Below, in pieces: positions 9,500-21,495 of a stretch of DNA of 64,000 nucleotides. The DNA is from Sphingopyxis panaciterrae (GTDB lineage Bacteria; Pseudomonadota; Alphaproteobacteria; Sphingomonadales; Sphingomonadaceae). The translations under genes and the position numbers were made by a program. The notes under the pieces were generated by a model. That model worked only from the letters and a program-made list of their open reading frames with translations, made no database searches and was not told where the DNA came from. Each line of letters begins with the position of its first letter. The stretch's first letter is position 1. Where the stretch lies: NCBI RefSeq assembly GCF_011762125.1, contig NZ_JAASQN010000006.1, positions 221,001-285,000 of the forward strand. The letters are read 5' to 3'.

Positions 9500-11047
9500 A
9501 TGCGACACGGGATCGCGGCGGCGCTTGCCGTCCTGTTCACCATGGCGCTGGCGACGCCCGCCAGCGCCCGCTGGCTGCGCGCCGATACCAATAATTTTAT
9601 CATCTACAGCGAGGGTAGCGAAAAATCGCTGCGCAGCTTTGCCGAGAATCTGCAGCGGTTCGACGCGACGCTGCGCCATCGCTTCAACGTCCCTGACGGG
9701 TTTGAGCCTAACCGGCTGGCTATCTACCTCGTCGCACACGCCGACGAGGCCGGGCGGCTCGCGTCGGGGAAGAGAGGGTCGTCGATCGCGGGCTTCTATC
9801 TTGCAACGCCCAACGGCGCCTTCGCCGTATCGAACCGCGAAAATGACGAAGGGCGTGGCACCCCGCTGGCGCAGCAGACATTATTCCACGAATATGCCCA
9901 TCACTTCATGAAGCGCTTTGTCCCGGCCGCCCACCCGGCTTGGTTCGTCGAAGGCTTCGCCGAATATCTGTCGACGGTCGATTTCACGAGCGAAGGCAAA
10001 GCGTCGATCGGCAAGCCTGTCCACCGCCGCGCCTTTGGCTTGCTCGCGATGCCGAAGATTCCGGTCGAGCAATTGATAACCCAACGCCCCGACGCGGTGC
10101 GCGGCAGCGGCATGGCCGATGTCTATTATGGGCGATCGTGGCTGCTGACCCACATGCTTTACAACGACCCGAAACGAAAAGGTCAGCTGCTCGCCTATAT
10201 GGAGGCGATCAATCGCGGCGAGGACGCCATCGAGGCAGCGCCCAAGGCTTTTGGCGACTTGGGTCAGCTCGACAAGGACCTCAACCGCTATATCAATGAA
10301 CCGCTGTCCTATGTCGCGCTTCACGAGCCAATGCAGATCGAGGGCGCGATCACGATAGCCCCGCTTACCGCCGCCGAAGACGCGCTGATCCCGCTCCGCC
10401 TTGAGCGGCTGAGTGCCCGATACTCGCCCGAACGGACCGCCAGCGTCCGCCTCGCGCTGCAAAAACTGGCGGCCGCCCAACCGGGCGACGCCGAGGTCTG
10501 GTACGAACTCGCCGCGGCCGAATGGGGCATGGACGACGACAAGCGCGACGTCGCCGCGGCGCGCGCGGCGGTCGATAAGGCGATCATGCTGAAGCCCGAC
10601 CATATCCGCGCCAACGTCCTCCTCGGGCGACTGCTTGCAGCCGAACTGGACAAGCAGGGCGATTATAGCGCCGAAGCATGGAGTGCGGTGCGCAAACCGA
10701 TCGCGCTCGCCAACCGCACCAACCCAGACGATCCGATCCCGCTCTACGCCTATTATCAAAGCTTCGCCGATCAAGGCGTGCCGCCGCCCCAAATTGCGTT
10801 GCAGGGACTGGGGAGAGCCTTCACGCTCGAACCCGAGAATACGACCATTCGCGTCAGTCAGGCGTTCGCCCTGGCCAATCAGGGCCGTTTCGACGGAGCG
10901 ATCAGACTGGTCCAAAGCATCGCCTTCGACCCGCATGACGGGGGGCGGGGGCAATCGTTGCTCGACCAGATCGAAGCGATGCGGAAAGACGCCGACCGCT
11001 TGAAAACCGATACGCCGGACGAAGAATCGGAAACCGCCGCCAACTGA
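9500..11047 (+). CDS. Secreted HExxH metallopeptidase-like protein with TPR-type C-terminus (copy 2)
   Basis: 515 residues, paralogous to the gene just upstream in length and layout. It has a signal peptide to about residue 23 (ending ASARW), the shared WLRADTNNFIIYSEG entry, HEYAH at 130-134, and a probable third zinc ligand Glu155 in VEGFAEYL. A helical TPR-like second half follows (for example AQPGDAEVWYELAAAEWGM). A GGGG run 7 bp before ATG 9500 serves as ribosome site. The zinc ligands are kept in both copies although the surrounding sequence has diverged, which argues for two functional, specialised proteins rather than a recent duplicate. Confidence 0.8.
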   Translation: MRHGIAAALAVLFTMALATPASARWLRADTNNFIIYSEGSEKSLRSFAENLQRFDATLRHRFNVPDGFEPNRLAIYLVAHADEAGRLASGKRGSSIAGFYLATPNGAFAVSNRENDEGRGTPLAQQTLFHEYAHHFMKRFVPAAHPAWFVEGFAEYLSTVDFTSEGKASIGKPVHRRAFGLLAMPKIPVEQLITQRPDAVRGSGMADVYYGRSWLLTHMLYNDPKRKGQLLAYMEAINRGEDAIEAAPKAFGDLGQLDKDLNRYINEPLSYVALHEPMQIEGAITIAPLTAAEDALIPLRLERLSARYSPERTASVRLALQKLAAAQPGDAEVWYELAAAEWGMDDDKRDVAAARAAVDKAIMLKPDHIRANVLLGRLLAAELDKQGDYSAEAWSAVRKPIALANRTNPDDPIPLYAYYQSFADQGVPPPQIALQGLGRAFTLEPENTTIRVSQAFALANQGRFDGAIRLVQSIAFDPHDGGRGQSLLDQIEAMRKDADRLKTDTPDEESETAAN

Positions 11048-11056
11048 TGCACCGCC

Positions 11057-11815
11057 TCAATAATCGGGCTCTTCACCGCCCAGCACCTGCTGCGCCTGCG
11101 CCGTCAGCCATGCCATGGCGCCCGCCCACGACTGGTGCCCGTGGCTGATCCGCCCGACGCCCAGCGCCGCGAGTTCCCGGTGCGTCGGCCCGCCCTTGTC
11201 GCGCAGGATATTCACCGGCAGCGGCGAGGCGTCACAGATCGCGCCGATATATTTCGGATCGAGCAGGAAGGGCACGAACAGCGACCCGGCGCCCGCGTCG
11301 GCATAGGCGCGCGCGCGTTCGAGCGTCGCGGCGACGAGCGCGTCGCCATCCTTCGCGGCATCCTGTCCGCGGAAGGTGTCGCAGCGGGCGTTGATGAAAA
11401 TGCCGGTGTCGGCGGCGGCGCGATAACGGGCGACCGCTTCGGCGAGCGGCAATAATTCGCCTGCGCCGGGCAGCCGGTCCTCCATATTGATCCCCGCCGC
11501 GCCCGCGGCTTTCGCGCGCCCGACCGAGGCGCCGACCGCCGCCGCGTCGGCGCCATAGCCCGATTCCATGTCGATGGTAACGGGCAGGTCGGTGACCGAC
11601 AGGATGCGGGCGAGATTTTCGAACACATCCTCGAGCGGGAAATCCTCGCCGTCGGCGCGCCCCTGGGCGCCCGCAACGCCATAGCTTCCTGTCGCGATCG
11701 CCTTCGCGCCCGCCGCAGCGACGGCCCTGGCGCTGCCCGCGTCCCAGATATTGACGAGGATGAGCGGATTGCCCGGAACGTGCAGCGCCCGGAACGCGGC
11801 AATTTTATCTGACAT
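11057..11815 (-). CDS. Isocitrate lyase/phosphoenolpyruvate mutase family protein
   Basis: 252 residues. Starts MSDKIAAFRALHVPGNPLIL at 11815. It shows the family's beta-barrel signatures LVNIWDAGSARAV, TIDMESGYG and GINMEDR, the last being the metal-binding E-D region. Relatives include PEP mutase, carboxyphosphonoenolpyruvate phosphonomutase and 2-methylisocitrate lyase. The isocitrate lyase KKCGH motif is absent, so a small-molecule C-C or P-C lyase/mutase is more likely. Last gene of a three-gene minus-strand operon: its ATG overlaps the ada stop codon (TGATG). The substrate is unknown. Confidence 0.88.
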   Translation of the reverse strand: MSDKIAAFRALHVPGNPLILVNIWDAGSARAVAAAGAKAIATGSYGVAGAQGRADGEDFPLEDVFENLARILSVTDLPVTIDMESGYGADAAAVGASVGRAKAAGAAGINMEDRLPGAGELLPLAEAVARYRAAADTGIFINARCDTFRGQDAAKDGDALVAATLERARAYADAGAGSLFVPFLLDPKYIGAICDASPLPVNILRDKGGPTHRELAALGVGRISHGHQSWAGAMAWLTAQAQQVLGGEEPDY

Positions 11816-12849
11816 CAAAAACTCTCCCTCTTGAGCAATTCTTCCTTGATCGGCAGGCCATAGGCATAGCCGCCGAGCGACCCGTCGCTGCGGATCACCC
11901 GGTGGCACGGGATGAGCACCGCGACATTGTTCGCGCCGTTCGCGCTGCCCGCCGCGCGCACCGCCCCCGGCTTGCCGACCGCGGCGGCGATATCGGCATA
12001 GCTGCGCGTCTCGCCCGCCGGAATCCTGCGCAGTTCGCGCCACACCGCTTCCTGAAAGGCGGTGCCCTTCACGTCGATCGGGATATGGTCGAACCCGTTC
12101 ACCGGCGCTTCGACCGCCGCGACGACTTCCTTGAGCAACGCCGCGAATTCAGCTCCGCCCTCGATCAGTTCGGACGCCGGAAACCGCGCCTCCAGCGCCG
12201 CGCGGCCCTCGGCGAAGCTCAGCCGGCACACGCCTTTTTCGGTTGCGGCGACGAGCATGTCGCCGAGGCTGGTCGGCACCACCGCCCAGTGGATCGTCGT
12301 CCCCTTGCCGCCATTCACCCACGCCGACGCGGTCATACCCATGCGCCCTTCCATATTCTCGTAGAAACGCGACGGCCCCGAAAAGCCCGCGTCGTAGATC
12401 GCGTCGGTGACCCGGCTTCCCTCGCTCAGCGCCTGCCGCGCGCGTTCGTCGCGCAGCGCGCGCGCATAGGCGGCGGGCGACAGGCCGGTATGGCGGGTGA
12501 AGACGCGCTGGAAATGCGTCGGCGAATAGCCGGTGCGCCCCGCGAGGTCGGCGAGCGCCAGCGGTTCCTCACTTTCCTTGATCGCGGCGATCGCGGCGAG
12601 CACCGCGCCCTCGTCGCGTGCGACATCATCGGGCAGGCAGCGCTTGCACGGCCGCAAACCAGTGGCCCGCGCCGCCGCGCCGTCTGCGAAGAAACGGACA
12701 TTCGCCCGCTTCGGATGGCGCGCGGCGCAGCTCGGGCGGCAGTAGATGCCGGTCGTCAGCACCCCGGTGACGAAGCGCCCGTCGAGCGCCCGGTCGCGGC
12801 GGAGCACGGCCGTCCAGCGTGCGTCATCGGTCATCAGGTCGATGCTCAT
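11815..12849 (-). CDS. ada: Bifunctional Ada: methylphosphotriester/O6-methylguanine-DNA methyltransferase and regulator
   Basis: 344 residues from ATG 12849. The N-terminal zinc domain has Cys37, Cys41, Cys68 and Cys71 (YCRPSC and CKRC), the Ada set; one Cys is the phosphotriester methyl acceptor. An AraC-type helix-turn-helix is at about 80-180 (GRTGYSPTHFQRVF). The C-terminal alkyltransferase domain has the active-site motif PCHRV with Cys315. All functional cysteines are present, so the protein should repair methylated DNA and activate the adaptive response. The ATG overlaps the upstream DUF1203 stop codon by four bases, indicating translational coupling. Confidence 0.95.
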   Translation of the reverse strand: MSIDLMTDDARWTAVLRRDRALDGRFVTGVLTTGIYCRPSCAARHPKRANVRFFADGAAARATGLRPCKRCLPDDVARDEGAVLAAIAAIKESEEPLALADLAGRTGYSPTHFQRVFTRHTGLSPAAYARALRDERARQALSEGSRVTDAIYDAGFSGPSRFYENMEGRMGMTASAWVNGGKGTTIHWAVVPTSLGDMLVAATEKGVCRLSFAEGRAALEARFPASELIEGGAEFAALLKEVVAAVEAPVNGFDHIPIDVKGTAFQEAVWRELRRIPAGETRSYADIAAAVGKPGAVRAAGSANGANNVAVLIPCHRVIRSDGSLGGYAYGLPIKEELLKRESF

Positions 12850-13331
12850 GTCCCGCTCCTTTCGGCTGAATCCCTTTCGATCCGCGCCGCGAAACAACCG
12901 TATGCGGCATTATGCGCATCGATATAGGCGATGCCGGGACCGGCGAACAGGTCGCGGATCGCGCCATCGGCCTCGCCCGGTCCCGCGAGCCGCGCGGCCT
13001 GCAGCATACCGTCGGCGTCGAACGCGCGCAGCGCAAACGGGCGGCCTGCGAACACTGGCGGCAGTTCGTCATGATAGGTCGCCGCCGCGACCCCCGACCG
13101 GACATAAATGGCATAGGCGCTGCGGTACGGCGTATCGACGTCGTGGCTGATGTGATGGAGCAGGATCAGTTCCTCGCCCGCTTTCGCATCCTCCAGGCTG
13201 ATGCGGCACGGATAGCCGCGATCGGCGGCGGCGGTGACGCGGCGGGCGTTGATCGCGGCGAGCGCGGCGTCGTCATATTCGAAAAGCGGGGCAAAATCAT
13301 CGGGGCAAAGCCCCTCGATCACATAGGTCAT
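12846..13331 (-). CDS. DUF1203 domain-containing protein
   Basis: 161 residues from the ATG at 13331 (MTYVIEGLCPDDFAPLF), which has AAGGA a suitable distance upstream; an ATG at 13370 would add 13 residues. It matches the DUF1203 pattern: conserved YPCRISL near the N-terminus, GEELILLHH, TPYRSAYAIYVR, and the ending NAAYGCFAARI. It is a small cytoplasmic protein of unknown function. It is the first gene of the DUF1203-ada-PEP mutase operon, with its TGA overlapping the ada ATG. The context hints at a link to alkylation stress, but that is inference only. Confidence 0.85.
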   Translation of the reverse strand: MTYVIEGLCPDDFAPLFEYDDAALAAINARRVTAAADRGYPCRISLEDAKAGEELILLHHISHDVDTPYRSAYAIYVRSGVAAATYHDELPPVFAGRPFALRAFDADGMLQAARLAGPGEADGAIRDLFAGPGIAYIDAHNAAYGCFAARIERDSAERSGT

Positions 13332-13494
13332 CGGACCATCCTTTCCTGACTGTGAGGACAGATATGCCATGCCCTGATCCGGCGCGCGTCCCGGCGCTTG
13401 CGCTCAAACATCGCCGCATCTGTATTACTGTATTATATCATTGACTCACCCTTGCGAAAGGCGCAGGGTTTTCGCACAAATCAGGGAATTCGCC

Positions 13495-14316
13495 ATGGCG
13501 ACGCTCAATGGATCTTTCGCGCCTGCCCGCAGCGCGCGCCGCAGCGACTGGCTCGCCCGCAGCGCGACCTTCTGCTTTCTCGCCATCGCGGCGGGACAAT
13601 TGCTCTTCACCGCCTTCATCCTGCTCTTCTATTATCCGCCGACGCTGACCGGCAATTTCGCGGCATGGAACGACAAGCCGCTGATCACCGGCCATGTCGC
13701 GGGCGATAGCGCGGGCAATCTCTTCTTCGCCGCCCATGTACTGATGGCAGCGGTGATCAGCTTTGGCGGTCTCGTCCAGGTCGTCCCCGCGATCCGCGGC
13801 CGCTGGCCGGCAGTCCATCGCTGGAACGGCCGGCTCTACCTGATCTGCGCGCTGGCGCTCGCGCTCGGCGGGCTGTGGATGACGTGGGGCCGCGGGACGT
13901 GGCTGAACTATATCGGAGCGATCGGCATCACGCTCGACGCGCTGCTGATCCTCGGCTTTGCCGCGATGGCATGGCGCGCAGCACGCGCACGCCGCTTCGC
14001 CGATCACCGGCGCTGGGCGATTCGCCTGTTCGCGGTCGCCAGCGCGGTGTGGTTCATGCGCGTCGGCTATATGGCGTGGGGTCTCGCGACCGGCGGCGCC
14101 GGGATCGGCAAGGCGATGGACGGGCCGTTCGACCTGTTCCTCGCCTTCGCCAACTCGCTGCTCCCGCTTGGCCTCGCCGAACTTTATCTGCGCGCCGGCG
14201 CACACGACACTCCGGCGGCGCGGAACGGCACCGCGCTGCTGCTCGGCATCTCGGGCCTCATCATCCTCGCGGGCAGCGCCGGGGCGTGGATGGTGATGTG
14301 GGGTCCGTATATCTAG
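13495..14316 (+). CDS. DUF2306-like multi-pass membrane protein
   Basis: 273 residues starting MATLNGSFAPARSARRSDWL, with AGGGAA before ATG 13495. About seven hydrophobic helices are visible: residues 25-50, 75-95, 110-130, 140-160, 180-200, 215-235 and 245-265. The motif RWPAVHRWNGRLYL followed by ADHRRWAIRLFA is typical of the DUF2306 family of inner-membrane proteins, where conserved histidines suggest a cytochrome or redox-related role. The function is unproven. It stands alone, 41 bp before the protease gene on the same strand. Confidence 0.8.
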   Translation: MATLNGSFAPARSARRSDWLARSATFCFLAIAAGQLLFTAFILLFYYPPTLTGNFAAWNDKPLITGHVAGDSAGNLFFAAHVLMAAVISFGGLVQVVPAIRGRWPAVHRWNGRLYLICALALALGGLWMTWGRGTWLNYIGAIGITLDALLILGFAAMAWRAARARRFADHRRWAIRLFAVASAVWFMRVGYMAWGLATGGAGIGKAMDGPFDLFLAFANSLLPLGLAELYLRAGAHDTPAARNGTALLLGISGLIILAGSAGAWMVMWGPYI

Positions 14317-14357
14317 CTCCGCTTGCCTTCGCTTCACGGCGGGCTAATCTGCGCGCC

Positions 14358-15911
14358 ATGACCCGCTTCCTCACGCTGCTGCTCGCCCTCTTGGCCTTCA
14401 CCTTTCCGGCCCGCGCCGCCGACGACATCAGCGCGGCGTCGCGCAGCGTCGTGCGCGTCGTCACCGTCGCGATGGTCGATGGCGAAGTCGTCGGCTTCGG
14501 CCACGGCAGCGGCATCGCGATCTCGCCGACGCGCATCGTCACCAACGCGCATGTCGTCGAATCGGCGGTCAAATATCCGGGCAACGTGGCGCTGGGCGTC
14601 GTTCCGTCGGAAGGGCAGAAAAGCTATGCGGGCAAGCTGATCGCGATCGATACCGCGCGCGACCTGGCGTTGATCGAGATTACCGAGGGCCGGCTGCCCG
14701 CCGCCGCCATCTATACCGGCCCGATCGATTCGGGCGCCGACGTCGTCGCGCTGGGCTATCCGGGCAATGTCGACCTGGCGACCGCGCGCAGCGCGTCGGA
14801 TTATATCACCCCGCGCACCCCGGTGCGCAGCGAGGGCAATCTGTCGAACACGCAGGCGGTCGACGGGGTCGCGATGCTGGTCCACACCGCCAAGATCTCG
14901 CGCGGCAATTCGGGCGGGCCTTTGGTCGACGGATGCGGGCGTATCGTGGGCATCAACACTGCGATCACCCGCGCCGATGACGGCGATTCGCCCTTTGCCT
15001 TTGCCATTTCGACGCGCGAGCTCGCACGCTTCCTTGCCGACGCGGATCAGCAATATACCGGCATCGGCACCCCCTGCCTGTCGATGGCCGAGGCCGATGC
15101 GCGCGACCGCGCCGCGCTCGACGCCGAAAGCCGCGCCAGCGCCGAAGCCAATGCCGCGAAGGACGCGGCAGCGAAGCTCGACCGCGAACTCAAACAGGCG
15201 CGCGCGCAGGAAGACGCGCTCGCGTCGCGCGAGAATCGCATCGCGCTCGCCGGGATATTGTTCGTCATCGGGGCTCTCGCGGCGGGGGCGAGCCTGCTGT
15301 TCACCAGCCAGAAGAATATGCGGAACGCCAAGATCGCGGGCGGCGCCGGCGCGGTGCTGGTGCTCGGCGCAGCGATCCTGTTCGTCACCCGCCCCGACGC
15401 ACATGCCGAATTGTCCGATGCCTCCGCCCCCGGCGCGGCGACCGGCGGCGCGGCGCCGAAAATGGCCGAAGGGCAATATCTCTGCACAATCCAGCCCGAA
15501 CGCAGCCGCGTGACCGTATCGGCAACGACCGACGTGCCGGTGAAAATCCACGGCGGCGGCTGCATCAACGACCGCACCCAATATGCGCAAGGGTCCGACG
15601 GACGCTGGCAGCGCATCCTGGTGCCGAACGAGGAAGCGACGGTCACCATCGCGTCGATCGACCAGACAGGGACGGAATATCGCGTCGACCGCTATCTGCT
15701 CGATGCCGAGACGATGGCGAAAGCGCGCGAAATCCGGTCGGGCACGACGCTCAAGGGCTGCACCGCCGACGCGGGCGTGCTGTCGGCGCTCGCGACGCAG
15801 CAGGAAGCGATCCGCAGCGCGCTGCCGCCGAGCCCCAACGAACGGCTCGTCTACCGGTGCCAGAAAACGACCGCCGCGGCCGCTGTGCCGGCGGGTTCAA
15901 CCGGCGGCTGA
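14358..15911 (+). CDS. Exported trypsin-like serine protease (S1C type) with C-terminal membrane anchor and extra domain
   Basis: 517 residues. The signal peptide is at about 1-20 (ending PARA). The catalytic triad is His65 (VTNAHVV), Asp102 (ARDLALI) and Ser185 (RGNSGGP), so the trypsin fold is complete and DegP-like, but no PDZ domain follows. Instead there is an Ala/Glu/Lys-rich coiled coil at about 245-300, two hydrophobic helices at about 305-325 and 335-355, and a C-terminal region of about 150 residues with several cysteines. The order protease, coiled coil, TM pair, new domain is unusual. The last 15 bp overlap the convergent dienelactone hydrolase gene. Confidence 0.85.
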   Translation: MTRFLTLLLALLAFTFPARAADDISAASRSVVRVVTVAMVDGEVVGFGHGSGIAISPTRIVTNAHVVESAVKYPGNVALGVVPSEGQKSYAGKLIAIDTARDLALIEITEGRLPAAAIYTGPIDSGADVVALGYPGNVDLATARSASDYITPRTPVRSEGNLSNTQAVDGVAMLVHTAKISRGNSGGPLVDGCGRIVGINTAITRADDGDSPFAFAISTRELARFLADADQQYTGIGTPCLSMAEADARDRAALDAESRASAEANAAKDAAAKLDRELKQARAQEDALASRENRIALAGILFVIGALAAGASLLFTSQKNMRNAKIAGGAGAVLVLGAAILFVTRPDAHAELSDASAPGAATGGAAPKMAEGQYLCTIQPERSRVTVSATTDVPVKIHGGGCINDRTQYAQGSDGRWQRILVPNEEATVTIASIDQTGTEYRVDRYLLDAETMAKAREIRSGTTLKGCTADAGVLSALATQQEAIRSALPPSPNERLVYRCQKTTAAAAVPAGSTGG

Positions 15912-16601
15912 CGCCAGCCGGATTACCCCCCCGCAAGCCCTGAACAGCATCAGCGTGCGTTCGCGCGCTTGGGTTGCGCTCGGTTCGTGATAATCCTTGC
16001 GCCGGTCGCTGTTGAAGCCGTGACCCGCTTCATAGACGAAGACCTGCGCGGTCGGATGATCCTTCGCGATCAGCGCCTCGACACCCTCCATCGGAATGCC
16101 GCCGTCGAAGCGGCCGAAATGGGCGATCGCGGCGCAGCGGGGCGCCTCACCGCTGAACTGCGTTGGAACCAAGCTGCCATAATAGGCCGATGCCGCCGCC
16201 AGATCGGGGTTGATCTGCGCCATCCGCCACGCGACCGAGCCGCCATAGCAATAGCCGGTGATGAAGACGGCGCCTTTTTGTTTCAGCGCGTCGATGCAGG
16301 TCTGCGCATCCTTCAGGCTCTGCTCGAACGGGTGCAGCTCGCGCGCCAGCTGCACCGCACGCTCGAACTGCGGCCCCGAATAGTCGCTTTCGAATCCCGG
16401 ATGCTCGCGATCGAACAGCGCCGGGCTCAGCACCTCATAGCCGTCGGCGGCATATTCGTCGCACAGCTCGCGGATATGGTCGGTGACCCCGAAGATTTCC
16501 TGCACCAGGACCAGCCCGCCGCGCCGCTCGCCCTCGGGCTGGGCATGATAGACGGCGATCTCGGCGCCATCGTCCATCGTCATCCGGATCATCTCGCCCA
16601 T
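15897..16601 (-). CDS. Dienelactone hydrolase family protein
   Basis: 234 residues, start MGEMIRMTMDDGAEIAVYHA. It is an alpha/beta hydrolase of the DLH type. The nucleophile Cys118 lies in GYCYGG, Glu35 in LVQEIFG, and the His in EAGHGFN, which together form the Cys-His-Asp system of carboxymethylenebutenolidase. Family members hydrolyse dienelactone in chlorocatechol degradation or act on other small esters. No catabolic neighbours are present, so the substrate is open. It is cytoplasmic. It converges with the protease gene with a 15-bp overlap. Confidence 0.9.
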   Translation of the reverse strand: MGEMIRMTMDDGAEIAVYHAQPEGERRGGLVLVQEIFGVTDHIRELCDEYAADGYEVLSPALFDREHPGFESDYSGPQFERAVQLARELHPFEQSLKDAQTCIDALKQKGAVFITGYCYGGSVAWRMAQINPDLAAASAYYGSLVPTQFSGEAPRCAAIAHFGRFDGGIPMEGVEALIAKDHPTAQVFVYEAGHGFNSDRRKDYHEPSATQARERTLMLFRACGGVIRLASAAG

Positions 16602-16654
16602 CGCCCTCTCCCATCATCCATTTTTTGCAGGGTCGCTTGTGAAGAAAGAACGCC

Positions 16655-16679
16655 CCTTCGACAAGCTCAGGGCGAGCGG
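16655..16679. repeat. Short dispersed repeat (CTTCGACAAGCTCAGG family)
   Basis: The 25-bp segment around CCTTCGACAAGCTCAGGGCG recurs with two substitutions at 43622-43647. Both copies lie upstream of genes. This repeat core is common in sphingomonad and other proteobacterial genomes (general knowledge). The rest of the gap 16602-16834 holds no gene. Confidence 0.6.
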
Positions 16680-16834
16680 TGGAGATAAGGAGGAAAGCGA
16701 GTCCAACCCCCGCCTTGCATTGCAGCAAAATCGTTGCTAGGCGCGCCGCGACTTCGCGCGGGGGGCATTCGTCGAATATCCCATAAAATCGCGCGACCCA
16801 TCCCCCACGGGATCGTAGAAAAGGACTTTCGCGC

Positions 16835-17401
16835 GTGGAGAATTCCGGCGGCATTCAGGGCAACATCACGGCGGGCCTCGCGGGCCGTTATGCGGTCGCG
16901 CTGTTCGATCTGGCACGCGAATCGGGCCAGATCGATGCGGTCGCCAAGAGCCTGGCGACGCTGCGTTCGGGCCTGACCGAATCGACCGACCTTGCGGCGC
17001 TCGTCGCCAGCCCCGTCGTCAGCCGCGGCGATGCCGCCAACGCGGTGGGTGCGGTCGCCAAGGCGATGAAACTCGATTCGCTGACCGGCAAGTTCCTTGG
17101 CGTGCTTGCCGAGAATCGCCGCCTGGCCGATCTGCCCAAGATGATCGACGCCTTCGCCGCGATCGTCGCCGACCACCGCGGCGAAGTGACCGCCAAGGTC
17201 ACCAGCGCGCATCCGCTTTCGGCCGACCAGCTGAAAGCGCTGACCGCCAACCTCAAATCCCGTGTCGGGCGCGACGTCACCGTCGCGACGACCGTCGACC
17301 CCGCCATTCTCGGCGGTCTCGTCGTCCAGCTGGGCAGCCAGCTGATCGACGGCAGCATCCGTACCCGTCTCAATAGCTTCGCACAGGCGATGAAAGGCTA
17401 A
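16835..17401 (+). CDS. atpH: F1F0 ATP synthase subunit delta
   Basis: 188 residues, beginning at a GTG (MENSGGIQGNITAGLAGRYA) with AAGGA about 9 bp upstream. It has the delta/OSCP pattern: AGRYAVALFDLARE at the N-terminus and the C-terminal motif DPAILGGLVVQLGSQLIDGS that joins F1 to the peripheral stalk. First gene of atpHAGDC; the atpA start follows 3 bp after its stop. F0 genes (a, b, c) are not in the window, as is usual in alphaproteobacteria where they form a separate cluster. Confidence 0.96.
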   Translation: MENSGGIQGNITAGLAGRYAVALFDLARESGQIDAVAKSLATLRSGLTESTDLAALVASPVVSRGDAANAVGAVAKAMKLDSLTGKFLGVLAENRRLADLPKMIDAFAAIVADHRGEVTAKVTSAHPLSADQLKALTANLKSRVGRDVTVATTVDPAILGGLVVQLGSQLIDGSIRTRLNSFAQAMKG

Positions 17402-18934
<1,533 letters not shown>

Positions 18935-18941
18935 ATCTGTT

Positions 18942-18987
18942 CCCCGGCGCAAGCCGGGGCCCACAGCGATCCCGGCGTTTGCCGGGA
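18942..18987. repeat. Two hairpins between atpA and atpG
   Basis: Stem-loops CCCCGGC-GCAA-GCCGGGG (18942-18959) and TCCCGGC-GTTT-GCCGGGA (18970-18987) lie inside the atp operon. They belong to the CCGGC/GCCGG palindromes scattered in sphingomonads. No T-tract follows, so they are more likely mRNA-stabilising or processing structures than terminators. Confidence 0.75.
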
Positions 18988-19004
18988 CACAAGGATAGGG
19001 CTTA

Positions 19005-19880
19005 ATGGCCAGTCTGAAGGAACTCAAAGGTCGCATCGTCTCGGTCAAATCGACCCAGAAGATCACCAAGGCCAAGAAGATGGTCGCCGCGGCGAAGCTG
19101 CGCAAGGCGCAGGCCGCGGCCGAGGCCGCGCGTCCCTACGCCGAGCGGCTCGAACGCGTCGTCGCCAGCCTGGCGTCGAAGGTCGGCGTGTCCGATTCGG
19201 CGCCGAAGCTTTTGTCGGGCACCGGCAAGAGCGACACGCACCTGCTCGTCGTGCTCAACAGCGACCGCGGGCTGGCCGGCGCCTTCAACTCGAACATCGT
19301 CAAGGCCGCGCGCGACAAGGCATTCGAACTGCAGGCCCAAGGCAAGAAGGTCATCTTCTACCTCGTCGGCCGCAAGGGCCGTCCGGTGATCAACCGCCTC
19401 TTCCCCGGCCAGGTCATCGAAAATTACGAAACCACCGGCGTCCGCAATATCGGCTTCGACCAGGCGCACGAAGTCGCCGCGCAGCTGATGGAGCTTTATG
19501 AAGCCGGCGCGTTCGATGTCGCGCATCTCTTCTATTCGAAGTTCCGTTCGGCGCTGCTCCAGGAAGCGACCGGCCAGCAGATGATCCCGGTTCCGCCGCC
19601 CGCCGACGTTCCGACATCGAGCGGCGCCGCAGTCGAATATGAGCCCGACGAGGAAGCGATCCTCGCCGACCTGCTGCCGCGCAACGTCACCATCCAGATA
19701 TTCAAGGGTCTGCTGGAAAACGCCGCGTCCGAACAGGGTGCGTCGATGACCGCGATGGACAATGCGACGCGCAACGCGGGCGACCTGATCAACAAGCTGA
19801 CCATCGTTTACAACCGCACGCGTCAGGCGGCGATCACGACCGAACTCATCGAAATCATTGCTGGCGCGGAAGCGCTCTAA
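19005..19880 (+). CDS. atpG: F1F0 ATP synthase subunit gamma
   Basis: 291 residues, the usual length. The N-terminal helix begins [20 protein letters not shown] with the conserved [16 protein letters not shown]. The C-terminal helix contains [20 protein letters not shown], the rotor axle signature. Gamma is the central rotating shaft inside the alpha/beta hexamer. It sits between atpA and atpD on the same strand. Confidence 0.97.
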   Translation: MASLKELKGRIVSVKSTQKITKAKKMVAAAKLRKAQAAAEAARPYAERLERVVASLASKVGVSDSAPKLLSGTGKSDTHLLVVLNSDRGLAGAFNSNIVKAARDKAFELQAQGKKVIFYLVGRKGRPVINRLFPGQVIENYETTGVRNIGFDQAHEVAAQLMELYEAGAFDVAHLFYSKFRSALLQEATGQQMIPVPPPADVPTSSGAAVEYEPDEEAILADLLPRNVTIQIFKGLLENAASEQGASMTAMDNATRNAGDLINKLTIVYNRTRQAAITTELIEIIAGAEAL

Positions 19881-21446
<1,566 letters not shown>

Positions 21447-21458
21447 CAAACCCTATCG

Positions 21459-21480
21459 CCCCTCCCCTTGCGGGGAGGGG
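21459..21480 (+). repeat. GC hairpin between atpD and atpC
   Basis: A perfect 9-bp stem CCCCTCCCC/GGGGAGGGG with a TTGC loop sits 12 bp after the atpD stop. The 3' arm is G-rich and lies about 16 bp before the atpC start. It could tune atpC expression or protect the 3' end of atpD mRNA. No T-run follows. Confidence 0.7.
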
Positions 21481-21495
21481 GCCAAGGATCAGAAA

